9,443 nt of DNA, taken from contig CAZVSG010000087.1 in NCBI GenBank assembly GCA_964629345.1, forward strand, positions 1 to 9,443, given 5' to 3'. Under the pieces are notes generated by a model. The model saw nothing but the letters and a program-made list of their open reading frames with translations. It was not told where the DNA came from and searched no databases. The stretch's first letter is position 1. The number at the start of each line of letters is the position of its first letter. Of this stretch, positions 1-5,662 are shown piece after piece. The translations under genes and the position numbers were made by a program. The DNA comes from UBA6115 sp964629345. Lineage in GTDB: Bacteria; Bacillota; Clostridia; Christensenellales; Aristaeellaceae.

Positions 1-141
1 GAATTGCTATGCAATTCTCCCCGCCCGCCCGGCAAAGCCGAATGAAACGATCAAAGTCAGAGGGCTGCGCCCTCTGAAACTCCACGGGATTCGGTTTGTC
101 CGCAGTCTCAGAGGCAACAGGTACCGCTTTAAGCCCCTCTG
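1..141. repeat. Non-coding region of nested inverted repeats downstream of exoA
   Basis: No credible gene is seen here. The stretch is dense in inverted repeats. Positions 1-7 and 11-17 form a perfect 7-bp palindrome with a 3-base loop. Positions 58-65 and 69-76 form a perfect 8-bp stem (CAGAGGGC/GCCCTCTG) with a 3-base loop, extendable by one pair at 57/77. An outer stem, 35-43 with 89-97, encloses that hairpin, with one G-U pair on the plus-strand RNA. Positions 71-81 can instead pair with 104-114, with one G-U pair on the minus-strand RNA; this excludes the 58-76 hairpin. It may be the exoA 3' untranslated region with a weak terminator, or a copy of a dispersed palindromic repeat. The sequence alone does not decide. 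Confidence 0.5.
58..76 (-). terminator. Possible weak terminator hairpin of exoA
   Basis: A perfect 8-bp GC-rich stem with a 3-base loop lies about 65 bases past the exoA stop codon, read on the minus strand. The bases that follow on that strand (ACTTTGATCGTTT) are only moderately T-rich, so termination would be inefficient if it depends on the U-tract. The hairpin could equally be part of a repeat element rather than a terminator. Confidence 0.35.
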
Positions 142-894
142 CTAAAGGTCGATATCCAGCGTCACCGGGCAGTGGTCGGAGCCCAAAACCTGGTCCTGGA
201 TCCCGGCTTCCCTGATCCTGTCCGCGATGCGGTCAGAAACAAGGAAGTAGTCGATCCTCCAGCCGGCGTTGCTGGCGCGGGCGTTGCTGCGGTAGCTCCA
301 CCAGGTATAGGCCTCTGTTTTATCAGGATAGAGGCGGCGGAAGCTGTCGGTGAAGCCCGACGCCAGCAGCCGGGTCATCTTTTCCCGCTCCTCATCGGAG
401 AAGCCGGGCTGCCCCCGGTTCTGCCGCGGGTATTTCAGGTCGATCTCCTGATGGGCGACGTTCAGGTCGCCGCAGTAGACAACGGGTTTCAGCCGGTCCA
501 GCGCTGTGAGGTGGCCGCGCATCGCGTCCTCAAAATCCATCCGGTAGGGGAGCCGCGCCAGTTCAGGCTGCGCGTTGGGCACGTAGGCGTTGACCAGGAA
601 AAAGCCCGGGTACTCCAGCGTCATCACCCGGCCTTCGTCAAAATGCGCCCCCCCGATGCCGAACTCCATCTTCAGGGGCTGATGCCGGGCGAACACGGCG
701 GTGCCGGAATATCCCTTCCTTTCAGCAGAATGCCAGAAATCCTCATAGCCCGGCGGGTCGTACTCGGCCTGGCCGGGCTGCATCTTGGTCTCCTGCAGGC
801 AGAAAAAATCCGCGTCCTGCGCGATGAAGGCCTCATCGAAGCCTTTCCCCAGCACAGCCCGGAAGCCGTTGACGTTCCATGAGACAAATTTCAT
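142..894 (-). CDS. exoA: Exodeoxyribonuclease III / class II AP endonuclease (ExoA)
   Basis: Cytoplasmic DNA-repair enzyme of base excision repair. The family cleaves DNA 5' to abasic sites and trims damaged 3' ends, using a divalent metal. The protein is 250 residues, the usual length for Bacillus-type ExoA, and is one endonuclease/exonuclease/phosphatase fold throughout. Family catalytic positions are all visible: N7 in SWNVNG, E35 in LQETK, Y104 in VNAYVPN, D143 and N145 in CGDLN, D215 in WRIDYF, and the terminal D240-H241 in GSDHCP. An ATG four codons upstream (906) is in frame, but GGAG at 901-904 sits 6 bases before the ATG at 894, while nothing like a ribosome-binding site precedes 906; 894 is therefore chosen. 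The gene is divergent from the aldo/keto reductase and shares its promoter region. It appears intact. Confidence 0.96.
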   Translation of the reverse strand: MKFVSWNVNGFRAVLGKGFDEAFIAQDADFFCLQETKMQPGQAEYDPPGYEDFWHSAERKGYSGTAVFARHQPLKMEFGIGGAHFDEGRVMTLEYPGFFLVNAYVPNAQPELARLPYRMDFEDAMRGHLTALDRLKPVVYCGDLNVAHQEIDLKYPRQNRGQPGFSDEEREKMTRLLASGFTDSFRRLYPDKTEAYTWWSYRSNARASNAGWRIDYFLVSDRIADRIREAGIQDQVLGSDHCPVTLDIDL

Positions 895-900
895 GCCGTT

Positions 901-904
901 CTCC
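901..904 (-). promoter_or_regulatory. Ribosome-binding site that sets the exoA start
   Basis: GGAG on the minus strand lies 6 bases before the ATG at 894. It overlaps the alternative upstream ATG at 906, which has no such site of its own. Family alignment also begins at the MKFVSWN methionine, so the shorter start is preferred. Confidence 0.7.
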
Positions 905-928
905 ATTCATTCAGGCAATCGCCGTTTG

Positions 929-957
929 TTGAAGTATACCCCGGCCGGGGGTATAAT
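929..957 (+). promoter_or_regulatory. Sigma-A-like promoter of the aldo/keto reductase operon
   Basis: TTGAAG (929-934) is followed after exactly 17 bases by a consensus TATAAT (952-957). Transcription would start near 964, giving a leader of about 43 bases before the ATG at 1007, with GGAGGA at 998-1003 as ribosome-binding site. The spacer is filled by a palindrome, so a bound repressor or a promoter-distorting activator could control it. Confidence 0.65.
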
Positions 958-960
958 CAA
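933..960 (-). promoter_or_regulatory. Sigma-A-like promoter of exoA
   Basis: On the minus strand, TTGATT (960-955) is followed after 16 bases by TATACT (938-933). The -35 matches 4 of 6 consensus bases and the -10 matches 5 of 6. Transcription would start near position 926, leaving about 30 bases of leader before the exoA ATG at 894. Its -10 overlaps the -35 of the opposing promoter and its -35 overlaps the opposing -10. Confidence 0.55.
935..955. promoter_or_regulatory. Palindromic operator candidate shared by divergent promoters
   Basis: TATACCCC (935-942) and GGGGTATA (948-955) are perfect inverted 8-bp arms around five bases. The palindrome occupies the spacer of the rightward promoter and covers the -10 elements of both. 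A TACCCC-spacer-GGGGTA layout resembles known operators of the CsoR/RcnR family (copper, nickel, formaldehyde or sulfur-species sensors). That match is from memory of the family consensus, and no such regulator gene is in this window. Alternatively the symmetry may simply come from two facing -10 boxes. Confidence 0.5.
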
Positions 961-1006
961 GGGGAAGCGGCCTTTCTTTCGGTCAGGCGGCCGCAATGGA
1001 GGACAG

Positions 1007-2020
1007 ATGTATAAGGCAGACGGGAAACGCTACGGGACGATGCTGTACAAACGGGCGGGCAGGAGCGGGCTGAAGCTGCCCTACGTGTCCCTGGGGCTGT
1101 GGCACAACTTCGGCGGCCTCTTCCCCTATGAGAACAGCCGGGAGATGGTGCTGGGCGCCTTTGACCTGGGCATCACGCACTTTGATCTGGCCAACAACTA
1201 CGGTCCTCCCCCCGGCACGGCGGAGGAGACCTTCGGGCGGATCCTCAAACAGGACCTGGCCCCGCACCGGGACGAGATGATCGTCTCCACCAAGGCGGGC
1301 TACCTAATGTGGGAGGGGCCCTACGGCGAGTGGGGCAGCCGCAAGTACCTCCTGGCCAGCCTGGACGCGAGCCTCAAACGCATGGGGCTTTCCTACGTGG
1401 ACATCTTCTACTCCCACCGCCCGGACCCGGACACGCCGCTGGAGGAGACAATGGGCGCGCTGGCGCAGGCGGTGAAGAGCGGGAAAGCGCTGTACGCGGC
1501 GATCTCCAACTATCCTCCGGAGCAAGCGGAGAAGGCAGCGGACCTGCTGGAAAATATGGGGATCCACTGCCTGCTCCACCAGCCCCGCTACAACCTGTTC
1601 GACCGGGGGCCGGAGGGCGGGCTGTACAAAGTGCTTGGGAAGAAAGGCATCGGCGCGATCCCCTTCTCCCCGCTGGCGCAGGGGCTGCTGACCGACCGGT
1701 ACCTGAACGGGATCCCCGAGGATTCCCGGGCGGCGGGCGGAAGTGTCTTCCTGAAAAAGGAGCAGATCACCCCGGCCCTGCTGGACAAAATCAAAGCGCT
1801 CAACGCCGTCGCCATGGCCCGCGGGCAGACCCTGGCGCAGATGGCGGTCAACTGGCTCCACAACAGCCCGGTCACAGCGTCCGTCATCATCGGGGCCAGC
1901 CGGCTCTCCCAGATCAGGGACTGCGCCAGGGCGCAGGACGGCGCGCCCTTCAGCGAAGAGGAACTGAGGAAGATCGACGGGATCACCCTGGCACAGCCGG
2001 CGGCTTTTCAAAAAGCATAA
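1007..2020 (+). CDS. yghZ: Aldo/keto reductase, YghZ (L-glyceraldehyde 3-phosphate reductase) type
   Basis: NADPH-dependent cytosolic reductase of the AKR14-like group. E. coli YghZ reduces L-glyceraldehyde 3-phosphate and also methylglyoxal and other aldehydes. The 337-residue protein closely follows YghZ along its length, including SLGLWHNFG, DLGITHFDLANNYGPPPG, SRKYLLASLD, PLAQGLLT and VIIGASR near the C terminus. The AKR catalytic tetrad is complete: D60, Y65, K96 (STKAG) and H137 (IFYSHR). The reading frame is open upstream to 785, but ATG 1007 has GGAGGA just before it and matches the family N terminus, so it is the start. A GyrI-like gene follows 12 bases after the stop, probably in one operon. 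Exact substrate is inferred from family, not shown. Confidence 0.93.
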   Translation: MYKADGKRYGTMLYKRAGRSGLKLPYVSLGLWHNFGGLFPYENSREMVLGAFDLGITHFDLANNYGPPPGTAEETFGRILKQDLAPHRDEMIVSTKAGYLMWEGPYGEWGSRKYLLASLDASLKRMGLSYVDIFYSHRPDPDTPLEETMGALAQAVKSGKALYAAISNYPPEQAEKAADLLENMGIHCLLHQPRYNLFDRGPEGGLYKVLGKKGIGAIPFSPLAQGLLTDRYLNGIPEDSRAAGGSVFLKKEQITPALLDKIKALNAVAMARGQTLAQMAVNWLHNSPVTASVIIGASRLSQIRDCARAQDGAPFSEEELRKIDGITLAQPAAFQKA

Positions 2021-2026
2021 GGGGGG
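2021..2026 (+). promoter_or_regulatory. Ribosome-binding site that sets the GyrI-like gene start
   Basis: Six consecutive G bases follow the reductase stop codon directly. They abut the ATG at 2027, which is too close for normal initiation, but lie 6 bases before the in-frame ATG at 2033, which is therefore favoured. Confidence 0.6.
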
Positions 2027-2032
2027 ATGAAC

Positions 2033-2914
2033 ATGCCGGACATCATCAGGACCTACCGGGAACAGGCTCCGGAAAGCCGCTTCATCGGGATCCGCTACGG
2101 CGAAGCGGACAGGGTGGAGGGCAGCTTTGCCAACTGCTGGGAGGACTGGTTGACTAACGGCCGTTTTGAGCCTCTCAGCGCTCTGACAACGCAGGCGTGG
2201 CGCGACGCCTTCCCCGAGGCGGACAGTTACGTCGGCCTGATGCGGATGAGTGAAAAGGAGGATTTCCAGTACTGGATCGGCCTGTTCCTGCCGCCGGGCA
2301 CGGAAGCGCCCGCGGGGTACGCGCAGCTGGATCTCCCCGCAGCCGATCTGGGCGTCTGCCTCATCAGGGGGAAAGAACCGGAGATCTTCCGGCAGTGCGA
2401 AAACTGCCTTGAGAAGCTGGAAGCGAACGGCTTTGCCCTTCAAAAGGACGAACAGGGCACCTGGTGGTCCATGGAGCGTTACCAGTGCCCGCGTTTCACG
2501 GAACCGGACGGGGAGGGAAACAGGATCCTGGACCTGGCGTTCTTCACAGAACCCCAGGAGGATCAGACCCTCCCGCTGGAAGGGATCAGCTACTGCGAAG
2601 ACTGCTACGCCGCCTACTCCGGGGACATGTGCCCGGAGTGCGGCAAAAAAGGCATCGCGGTCCGCACGAACGACCCCATCCTGATCGGCGAGCTGCCGGG
2701 CCCCCTGCGCAACGCGCTGCAGATCGCCTTCCAGGCGGCGGAGATCCCCTTCACGGCGCTGCCCACCAAGGGGCTGGGCTTCACCATGTCGGCCGGGGAC
2801 ATCCTGGAGACCTACATGGTGTACGTGCCCTATGAGCGCTCACGGGAGGCGAAAGAGGCCTTCCGTGCCGTGCTGGACGAATGGCGGAAGGAAGACGGGG
2901 AAGAGCGGCCATAA
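2033..2914 (+). CDS. GyrI-like ligand-binding domain protein with zinc ribbon
   Basis: A 293-residue cytosolic protein. Roughly residues 1-170 look like a GyrI-like/AraC effector-binding domain (RFIGIRYGEADRV near the start, YWIGLFLPPG near 80, WWSMERYQCPRF near 145, ILDLAFF near 167); this family binds small, often hydrophobic molecules. No DNA-binding helix-turn-helix is visible. Residues 188-203 hold CxxC-x8-CxxC, a probable zinc ribbon. The C-terminal 70 residues (AFQAAEIPFTALP, then ETYMVYVPYERSREAKEAF) resemble the DUF2007 putative signal-transducing fold. The start at 2033 rather than 2027 is chosen because the G-run fits 2033. It lies 12 bases after yghZ and is presumably co-transcribed, suggesting a sensing or binding role tied to the reductase. 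The function is not known. Confidence 0.8.
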   Translation: MPDIIRTYREQAPESRFIGIRYGEADRVEGSFANCWEDWLTNGRFEPLSALTTQAWRDAFPEADSYVGLMRMSEKEDFQYWIGLFLPPGTEAPAGYAQLDLPAADLGVCLIRGKEPEIFRQCENCLEKLEANGFALQKDEQGTWWSMERYQCPRFTEPDGEGNRILDLAFFTEPQEDQTLPLEGISYCEDCYAAYSGDMCPECGKKGIAVRTNDPILIGELPGPLRNALQIAFQAAEIPFTALPTKGLGFTMSAGDILETYMVYVPYERSREAKEAFRAVLDEWRKEDGEERP

Positions 2915-3021
2915 GGACGGTCCCTGCCAGGACCTCAGCGCCGGCAGGAAACCTTCCTGATGATCGGACAGGAGGAAGACCCTATCAGGGTTTCCAGATC
3001 AGATAAAAGGAGGACAGCGGC
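2915..3021 (+). other. Intergenic region with competing stem-loops
   Basis: No gene is seen in these 107 bases. Several stems are possible: 2923-2928 with 2943-2948; 2945-2950 with 2954-2959 (CAGGAA/TTCCTG); 2956-2961 with 2984-2989; and the strongest, 2974-2983 with 2987-2995, nine pairs with one bulged G and a 3-base loop. Several overlap and cannot form together. None is followed by a T-run, so a classical terminator is not supported. The region ends with AAAAGGAGGA, the ribosome-binding site of the next gene. No convincing promoter was found. Confidence 0.35.
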
Positions 3022-3453
3022 ATGTATTACAGCGGCATCAACATCGGTTCCCCGTCCATCGGCTCTTCATTCATCGTCATTTTTATTCTGGCATTGATCG
3101 CGGCGGCAGCGATCGCCTACTTCTTTCTGAGCGCTGCCCGCAGGGACAGCTACAAGGGATTCACGGCCAAGCTGAGCAGCCTGTTCAACTTCACGAGATA
3201 CCTGGTTCCGATGATCATGAAGTTCCTGTATGCCTTCGCGACCGCCTATGCCGTTCTCAACGGCCTGTTCGTTTTATTCGGCGGCAGCTTTTGGGGGTTG
3301 CTCTATCTGGTCGCCGGGCCGATCATCGTCCGGATCGGATTTGAGCTGACGATGCTGCTGTATTCCATCCACGAGGAGCTGGTGCGCGTACGGAAAGCAG
3401 CGGAAGGCAAGGCGGAGCATGACGTCGGGCAGGCACCCCCGCAGCAGGGGTGA
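3022..3453 (+). CDS. DUF4282 family membrane protein
   Basis: A 143-residue membrane protein of unknown function. Three hydrophobic segments are visible at about residues 15-37, 61-87 and 90-115. The last two, with the flanking LFNFTRYLVP and the helix IIVRIGFELTMLLYSIHEELVRV, match the DUF4282 pattern, where the conserved feature is R-x-x-x-E followed by an I-H-E-x-L ending. The first hydrophobic segment is an extra N-terminal helix or uncleaved anchor. The tail from residue 124 is charged and ends PPQQG, likely disordered. A near-ideal AAAGGAGGA ribosome-binding site precedes the ATG. It follows the GyrI-like gene by 107 bases and precedes the DUF503 gene by 43, all on one strand. Confidence 0.78.
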   Translation: MYYSGINIGSPSIGSSFIVIFILALIAAAAIAYFFLSAARRDSYKGFTAKLSSLFNFTRYLVPMIMKFLYAFATAYAVLNGLFVLFGGSFWGLLYLVAGPIIVRIGFELTMLLYSIHEELVRVRKAAEGKAEHDVGQAPPQQG

Positions 3454-3496
3454 CAGACGTGCCTGCGGCAGCAGGACGTAAACCGCGGCCCGGCCC

Positions 3497-3778
3497 ATGC
3501 TGATCCTGCTGGTGACCCTCCGCCTGCGCGCGCCCTGGTGCAGGAGCCTGAAGGACAAGCGCTCCCTTGTCAAACCGCTGATCCTCAGCCTCAGGCGTTC
3601 CTTCAACGTGAGCGTCATCGAAAGCGGACTGCAGGACGCGCACGGCCTGGCCGAGCTGAGCATCGCGGCCCTCGCCGCGGACCGGTCCCAGGCGGACGGC
3701 ATCGCCGAGCGCCTCTACCGCATGGTCGAGTCCCTGACCGACGCGGAGATCATAGATTGGGTGTGCGGAACCCGCTGA
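3497..3778 (+). CDS. DUF503 (YlxP-like) protein
   Basis: A 93-residue protein matching the DUF503 family, whose members include YlxP, usually encoded beside nusA-infB-rbfA in Bacillota. The family signature is clear: hydrophobic first strand (MLILLVTLRL), then CRSLKDKRSLVKPL, then RRSFNVSVIESGLQDA, then a final helix and strand. Length is normal. Unlike its neighbours it has no recognisable ribosome-binding site, and an in-frame TAA at 3479-3481 rules out an upstream extension. Translation may rely on coupling to the DUF4282 gene that ends 43 bases earlier, or on an unstructured start. Biochemical role unproven; involvement in ribosome maturation is suggested elsewhere only from the usual gene neighbourhood, which is absent here. 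Confidence 0.85.
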   Translation: MLILLVTLRLRAPWCRSLKDKRSLVKPLILSLRRSFNVSVIESGLQDAHGLAELSIAALAADRSQADGIAERLYRMVESLTDAEIIDWVCGTR

Positions 3779-3810
3779 ACCCCGGTCCGGTTCATTGATC
3801 CATTTACAAA

Positions 3811-3833
3811 GCCCGGCGCGCGGTGCGCCGGGC
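3811..3833 (+). terminator. Intrinsic terminator between converging operons
   Basis: GCCCGGCGC (3811-3819) and GCGCCGGGC (3825-3833) form a perfect 9-bp GC stem with a 5-base loop. TATTTCTATATTTC follows on the plus strand, and TTTGTAAATG follows on the minus strand. It lies 32 bases past the DUF503 stop and 19 bases past the end of msrB on the other strand, so it probably serves both directions. Confidence 0.82.
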
Positions 3834-3852
3834 TATTTCTATATTTCAATGA

Positions 3853-4332
3853 CTATTCGCGCTTCTTGCCGCCTTTCACTTCCGGGATCAGCTGCCCGTA
3901 CCCCTCCTGCTCCATCTTCTCCAGCGGGATGAAGCGAAGGGAGGCGCTGTTGATGCAGTAGCGGGTGCCGTTGGGGCTCTCCGGGTCGTTCTCAAACACG
4001 TGACCCAGGTGGGTGTCGCCCAGGCGGCTGCGCACCTCAGTGCGGAGCCTGCCGTAAGACCTGTCCTCCAGTTCCCTGATCTCCTCCCTGTCAAGGGCGG
4101 CGGAGAAGGCCGGCCAGCCGCAGGAGCTTTTATACTTGTCCCTTGAGGAGAACAGCGGCTCCCCGGTCACGATGTCCACGTAGATGCCGGGTTCCTCCGT
4201 CTCCCAGTATTCGTTGTAGAAGGGCTGCTCGGTGCCGGATTCCTGGGTGACGTAGTACTGCAGCGGGGAGAGCCGGGCCTTCAGCTGCTCTGCCGCGGGT
4301 TTCTGATACTCCCGGGGTTTCTTTTCATTCAT
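3853..4332 (-). CDS. msrB: Peptide-methionine (R)-S-oxide reductase MsrB
   Basis: Repairs oxidised proteins by reducing methionine-R-sulfoxide with electrons from thioredoxin. The 159-residue protein has the whole MsrB domain: EPLFSSRDKY, CGWPAF (C71, expected resolving cysteine), RLGDTHLGHVF with its conserved histidines, and RYCINSASLRF with the catalytic C126. These are the only two cysteines, so the CxxC pairs that bind structural zinc in many MsrB proteins are absent; this is a known zinc-free subtype. The frame is open upstream to a TTG at 4359, but that has no ribosome-binding site; ATG 4332 has AAAGGAAA about 12 bases upstream, a rather long gap. No signal peptide is seen, so it is cytosolic. 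It stands alone, 214 bases downstream of the ABC operon. Confidence 0.95.
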   Translation of the reverse strand: MNEKKPREYQKPAAEQLKARLSPLQYYVTQESGTEQPFYNEYWETEEPGIYVDIVTGEPLFSSRDKYKSSCGWPAFSAALDREEIRELEDRSYGRLRTEVRSRLGDTHLGHVFENDPESPNGTRYCINSASLRFIPLEKMEQEGYGQLIPEVKGGKKRE

Positions 4333-4573
4333 ACAGATGCCGTTTCCTTTCCCTGTCAAATGTCGTTGAACGTATCCCGGCCGGACAGGTCCCCGGCCTC
4401 AAAGCCGCGGCGGAACGATCCCTGCCGGAGGGCCGTCCCCGCCGGCCGCTGACGCCGCTGCTTTGCCGCCTGCCCTGCCATTTCATATACTGACAGGCTT
4501 TTGAGCATTTTGGTACGTGATCGGGGCCCTCTGAATTTACCCGAAAGGCCGGAAAATAACGTGCCCGCTCCGC
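4333..4573 (-). other. Intergenic region upstream of msrB
   Basis: No gene is visible between the ABC ATPase stop codon and msrB. The msrB-proximal part (about 4375-4475) is very GC-rich with many imperfect GGCCGG/CCGGCC pairings and would give a folded leader if transcribed. The ATPase-proximal part is more AT-rich, with TATATG near 4485 as the only -10-like motif on the minus strand and no good -35 partner. TTGACA at 4359-4354 is a perfect -35 sequence, but its -10 would fall on the msrB start codon. No convincing terminator for the ABC operon was found. Confidence 0.4.
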
Positions 4574-5647
4574 TCAGGTCTGGATCTTCAGCTGCTCCTG
4601 CAATGACCCGTCATCGTCAAACACAAGGAAATCGCTCAGCTGCAGCCTGACCGTGTCGCCGGGCGCGAACTGGCTGAAACTCCGGCCTTCGCGGATGACA
4701 CGCAGAAGGAGTTCACCGATCCTGACGCGGAAATCGCATACGTCTCCCAGATAGTACCGTTTTTCGATCACCCCCGGGATCCCCGCGCCGTCAAGGGTCA
4801 TCCCGATGTTCTCAGGCCGGACCGCCACCTCCACCGCGCCCCGGCGCTCACCGCGGTAGGGGATGGTCACGCCGGCGCCGTGGAGCCGGACAGTCCCCTC
4901 ACCGGCTTCGCCCTTGATGAAATCCACCTTCCCCAGGAAGTCCGCCACAAACTGGTTGACCGGCTGGTTGTAGATCTCCTCCGGCGTTCCGGACTGCTGG
5001 ACGACGCCGCGGGAGATGAGGAAGATGCGGTCGCTCATCGCCATGGCCTCCGTCTGGTCATGGGTGACGTAGACCACCGTGATGCCAAGGCGGCGCTGGA
5101 TGTCCTTGATCTCAAATCGCATCGACTCCCGCAGCTTGGCGTCCAGGTTGGAGAGGGGCTCGTCCAGCAGGAGCAGTTTGGGCTCCGCCACAAGGGCCCT
5201 TGCCAGCGCGACACGCTGCTGCTGGCCGCCGGACAGTTGGTTTGGATAGCGCTGTGCGTACTGGGACAGGTGCACGATGTCCAGCACCCGGGCCACCCTG
5301 TCCGCCACGGTTTTCCGGTCCGCCCTGGAAATGGTGAGCGGGTAGGCGACGTTGTGGAACACGTCCATGTGCGGCCAGACCGCGTAGCTCTGGAACACCA
5401 TCCCGACGCCCCGCTTTTCCGGAGGCACAAAGGTGCTGCCGCCGGATACCAGGGTGTCCTGGATCCATATCTCCCCGGAGCTGGGCTTTTCAAAGCCGGC
5501 GATCATACGCAGCATGGTGGTCTTTCCGCAGCCGGAGGGCCCCAGCAGGGTGACGAACTCGCCGTCCCGGAACACCTCGTCAAACTCGCTGAGGATGAGG
5601 TTGCTGCCAAAGGATTTGGTGACATTCCTGATGGTGATGCTGGACAT
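4574..5647 (-). CDS. ABC importer ATP-binding subunit, FbpC/PotA-like
   Basis: Cytoplasmic ATPase that powers the importer encoded upstream. It is 357 residues. The nucleotide-binding domain (about 1-235) has Walker A GPSGCGKT (36-43), Q-loop Q86 in MVFQSYAVWPHM, signature LSGGQQQR (138-145), Walker B LLLLDE (158-163), D-loop SNLD and switch histidine H196. Residues about 240-350 form a TOBE-type regulatory/accessory domain (VAVRPENIGM, YYLGDVCDFRVRIG). Among relatives, the QSYAVWPHM motif and overall length fit the ferric iron/aminoethylphosphonate/polyamine group; the cargo is not determinable. GGAGGGG lies 5 bases before the ATG, and the permease stop is 15 bases upstream, so the two are co-transcribed. 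All catalytic motifs are intact. Confidence 0.93.
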   Translation of the reverse strand: MSSITIRNVTKSFGSNLILSEFDEVFRDGEFVTLLGPSGCGKTTMLRMIAGFEKPSSGEIWIQDTLVSGGSTFVPPEKRGVGMVFQSYAVWPHMDVFHNVAYPLTISRADRKTVADRVARVLDIVHLSQYAQRYPNQLSGGQQQRVALARALVAEPKLLLLDEPLSNLDAKLRESMRFEIKDIQRRLGITVVYVTHDQTEAMAMSDRIFLISRGVVQQSGTPEEIYNQPVNQFVADFLGKVDFIKGEAGEGTVRLHGAGVTIPYRGERRGAVEVAVRPENIGMTLDGAGIPGVIEKRYYLGDVCDFRVRIGELLLRVIREGRSFSQFAPGDTVRLQLSDFLVFDDDGSLQEQLKIQT

Positions 5648-5662
5648 GATTGCCCCTCCGGT

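Noticed and set aside
172..882. A 236-codon plus-strand frame opposite exoA
   Set aside because: ExoA on the minus strand has all catalytic residues. The opposing frame shows no domain and is a GC-driven shadow.
785..1006. N-terminal extension of the aldo/keto reductase by 74 residues
   Set aside because: It would overlap exoA and the promoter region and has no counterpart in the family. ATG 1007 has its own ribosome-binding site.
1304..2443. A 379-codon minus-strand frame across the reductase and GyrI-like genes
   Set aside because: It is antisense to two well-supported genes and its composition (Arg, Pro, Val, Gln-rich) matches no family. No ribosome-binding site is apparent for it.
4333..4359. 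TTG start giving MsrB nine more residues, and TTGACA read as a -35 box
   Set aside because: The TTG lacks a ribosome-binding site and adds nothing conserved. As a -35 box, TTGACA would place the -10 over the msrB start codon.
4515..4573. GGCCTTT/GAGGGCC pairing after the ATPase stop as an operon terminator
   Set aside because: Seven pairs with two G-U, a long loop and no T-run afterwards on the minus strand. Too weak to call.
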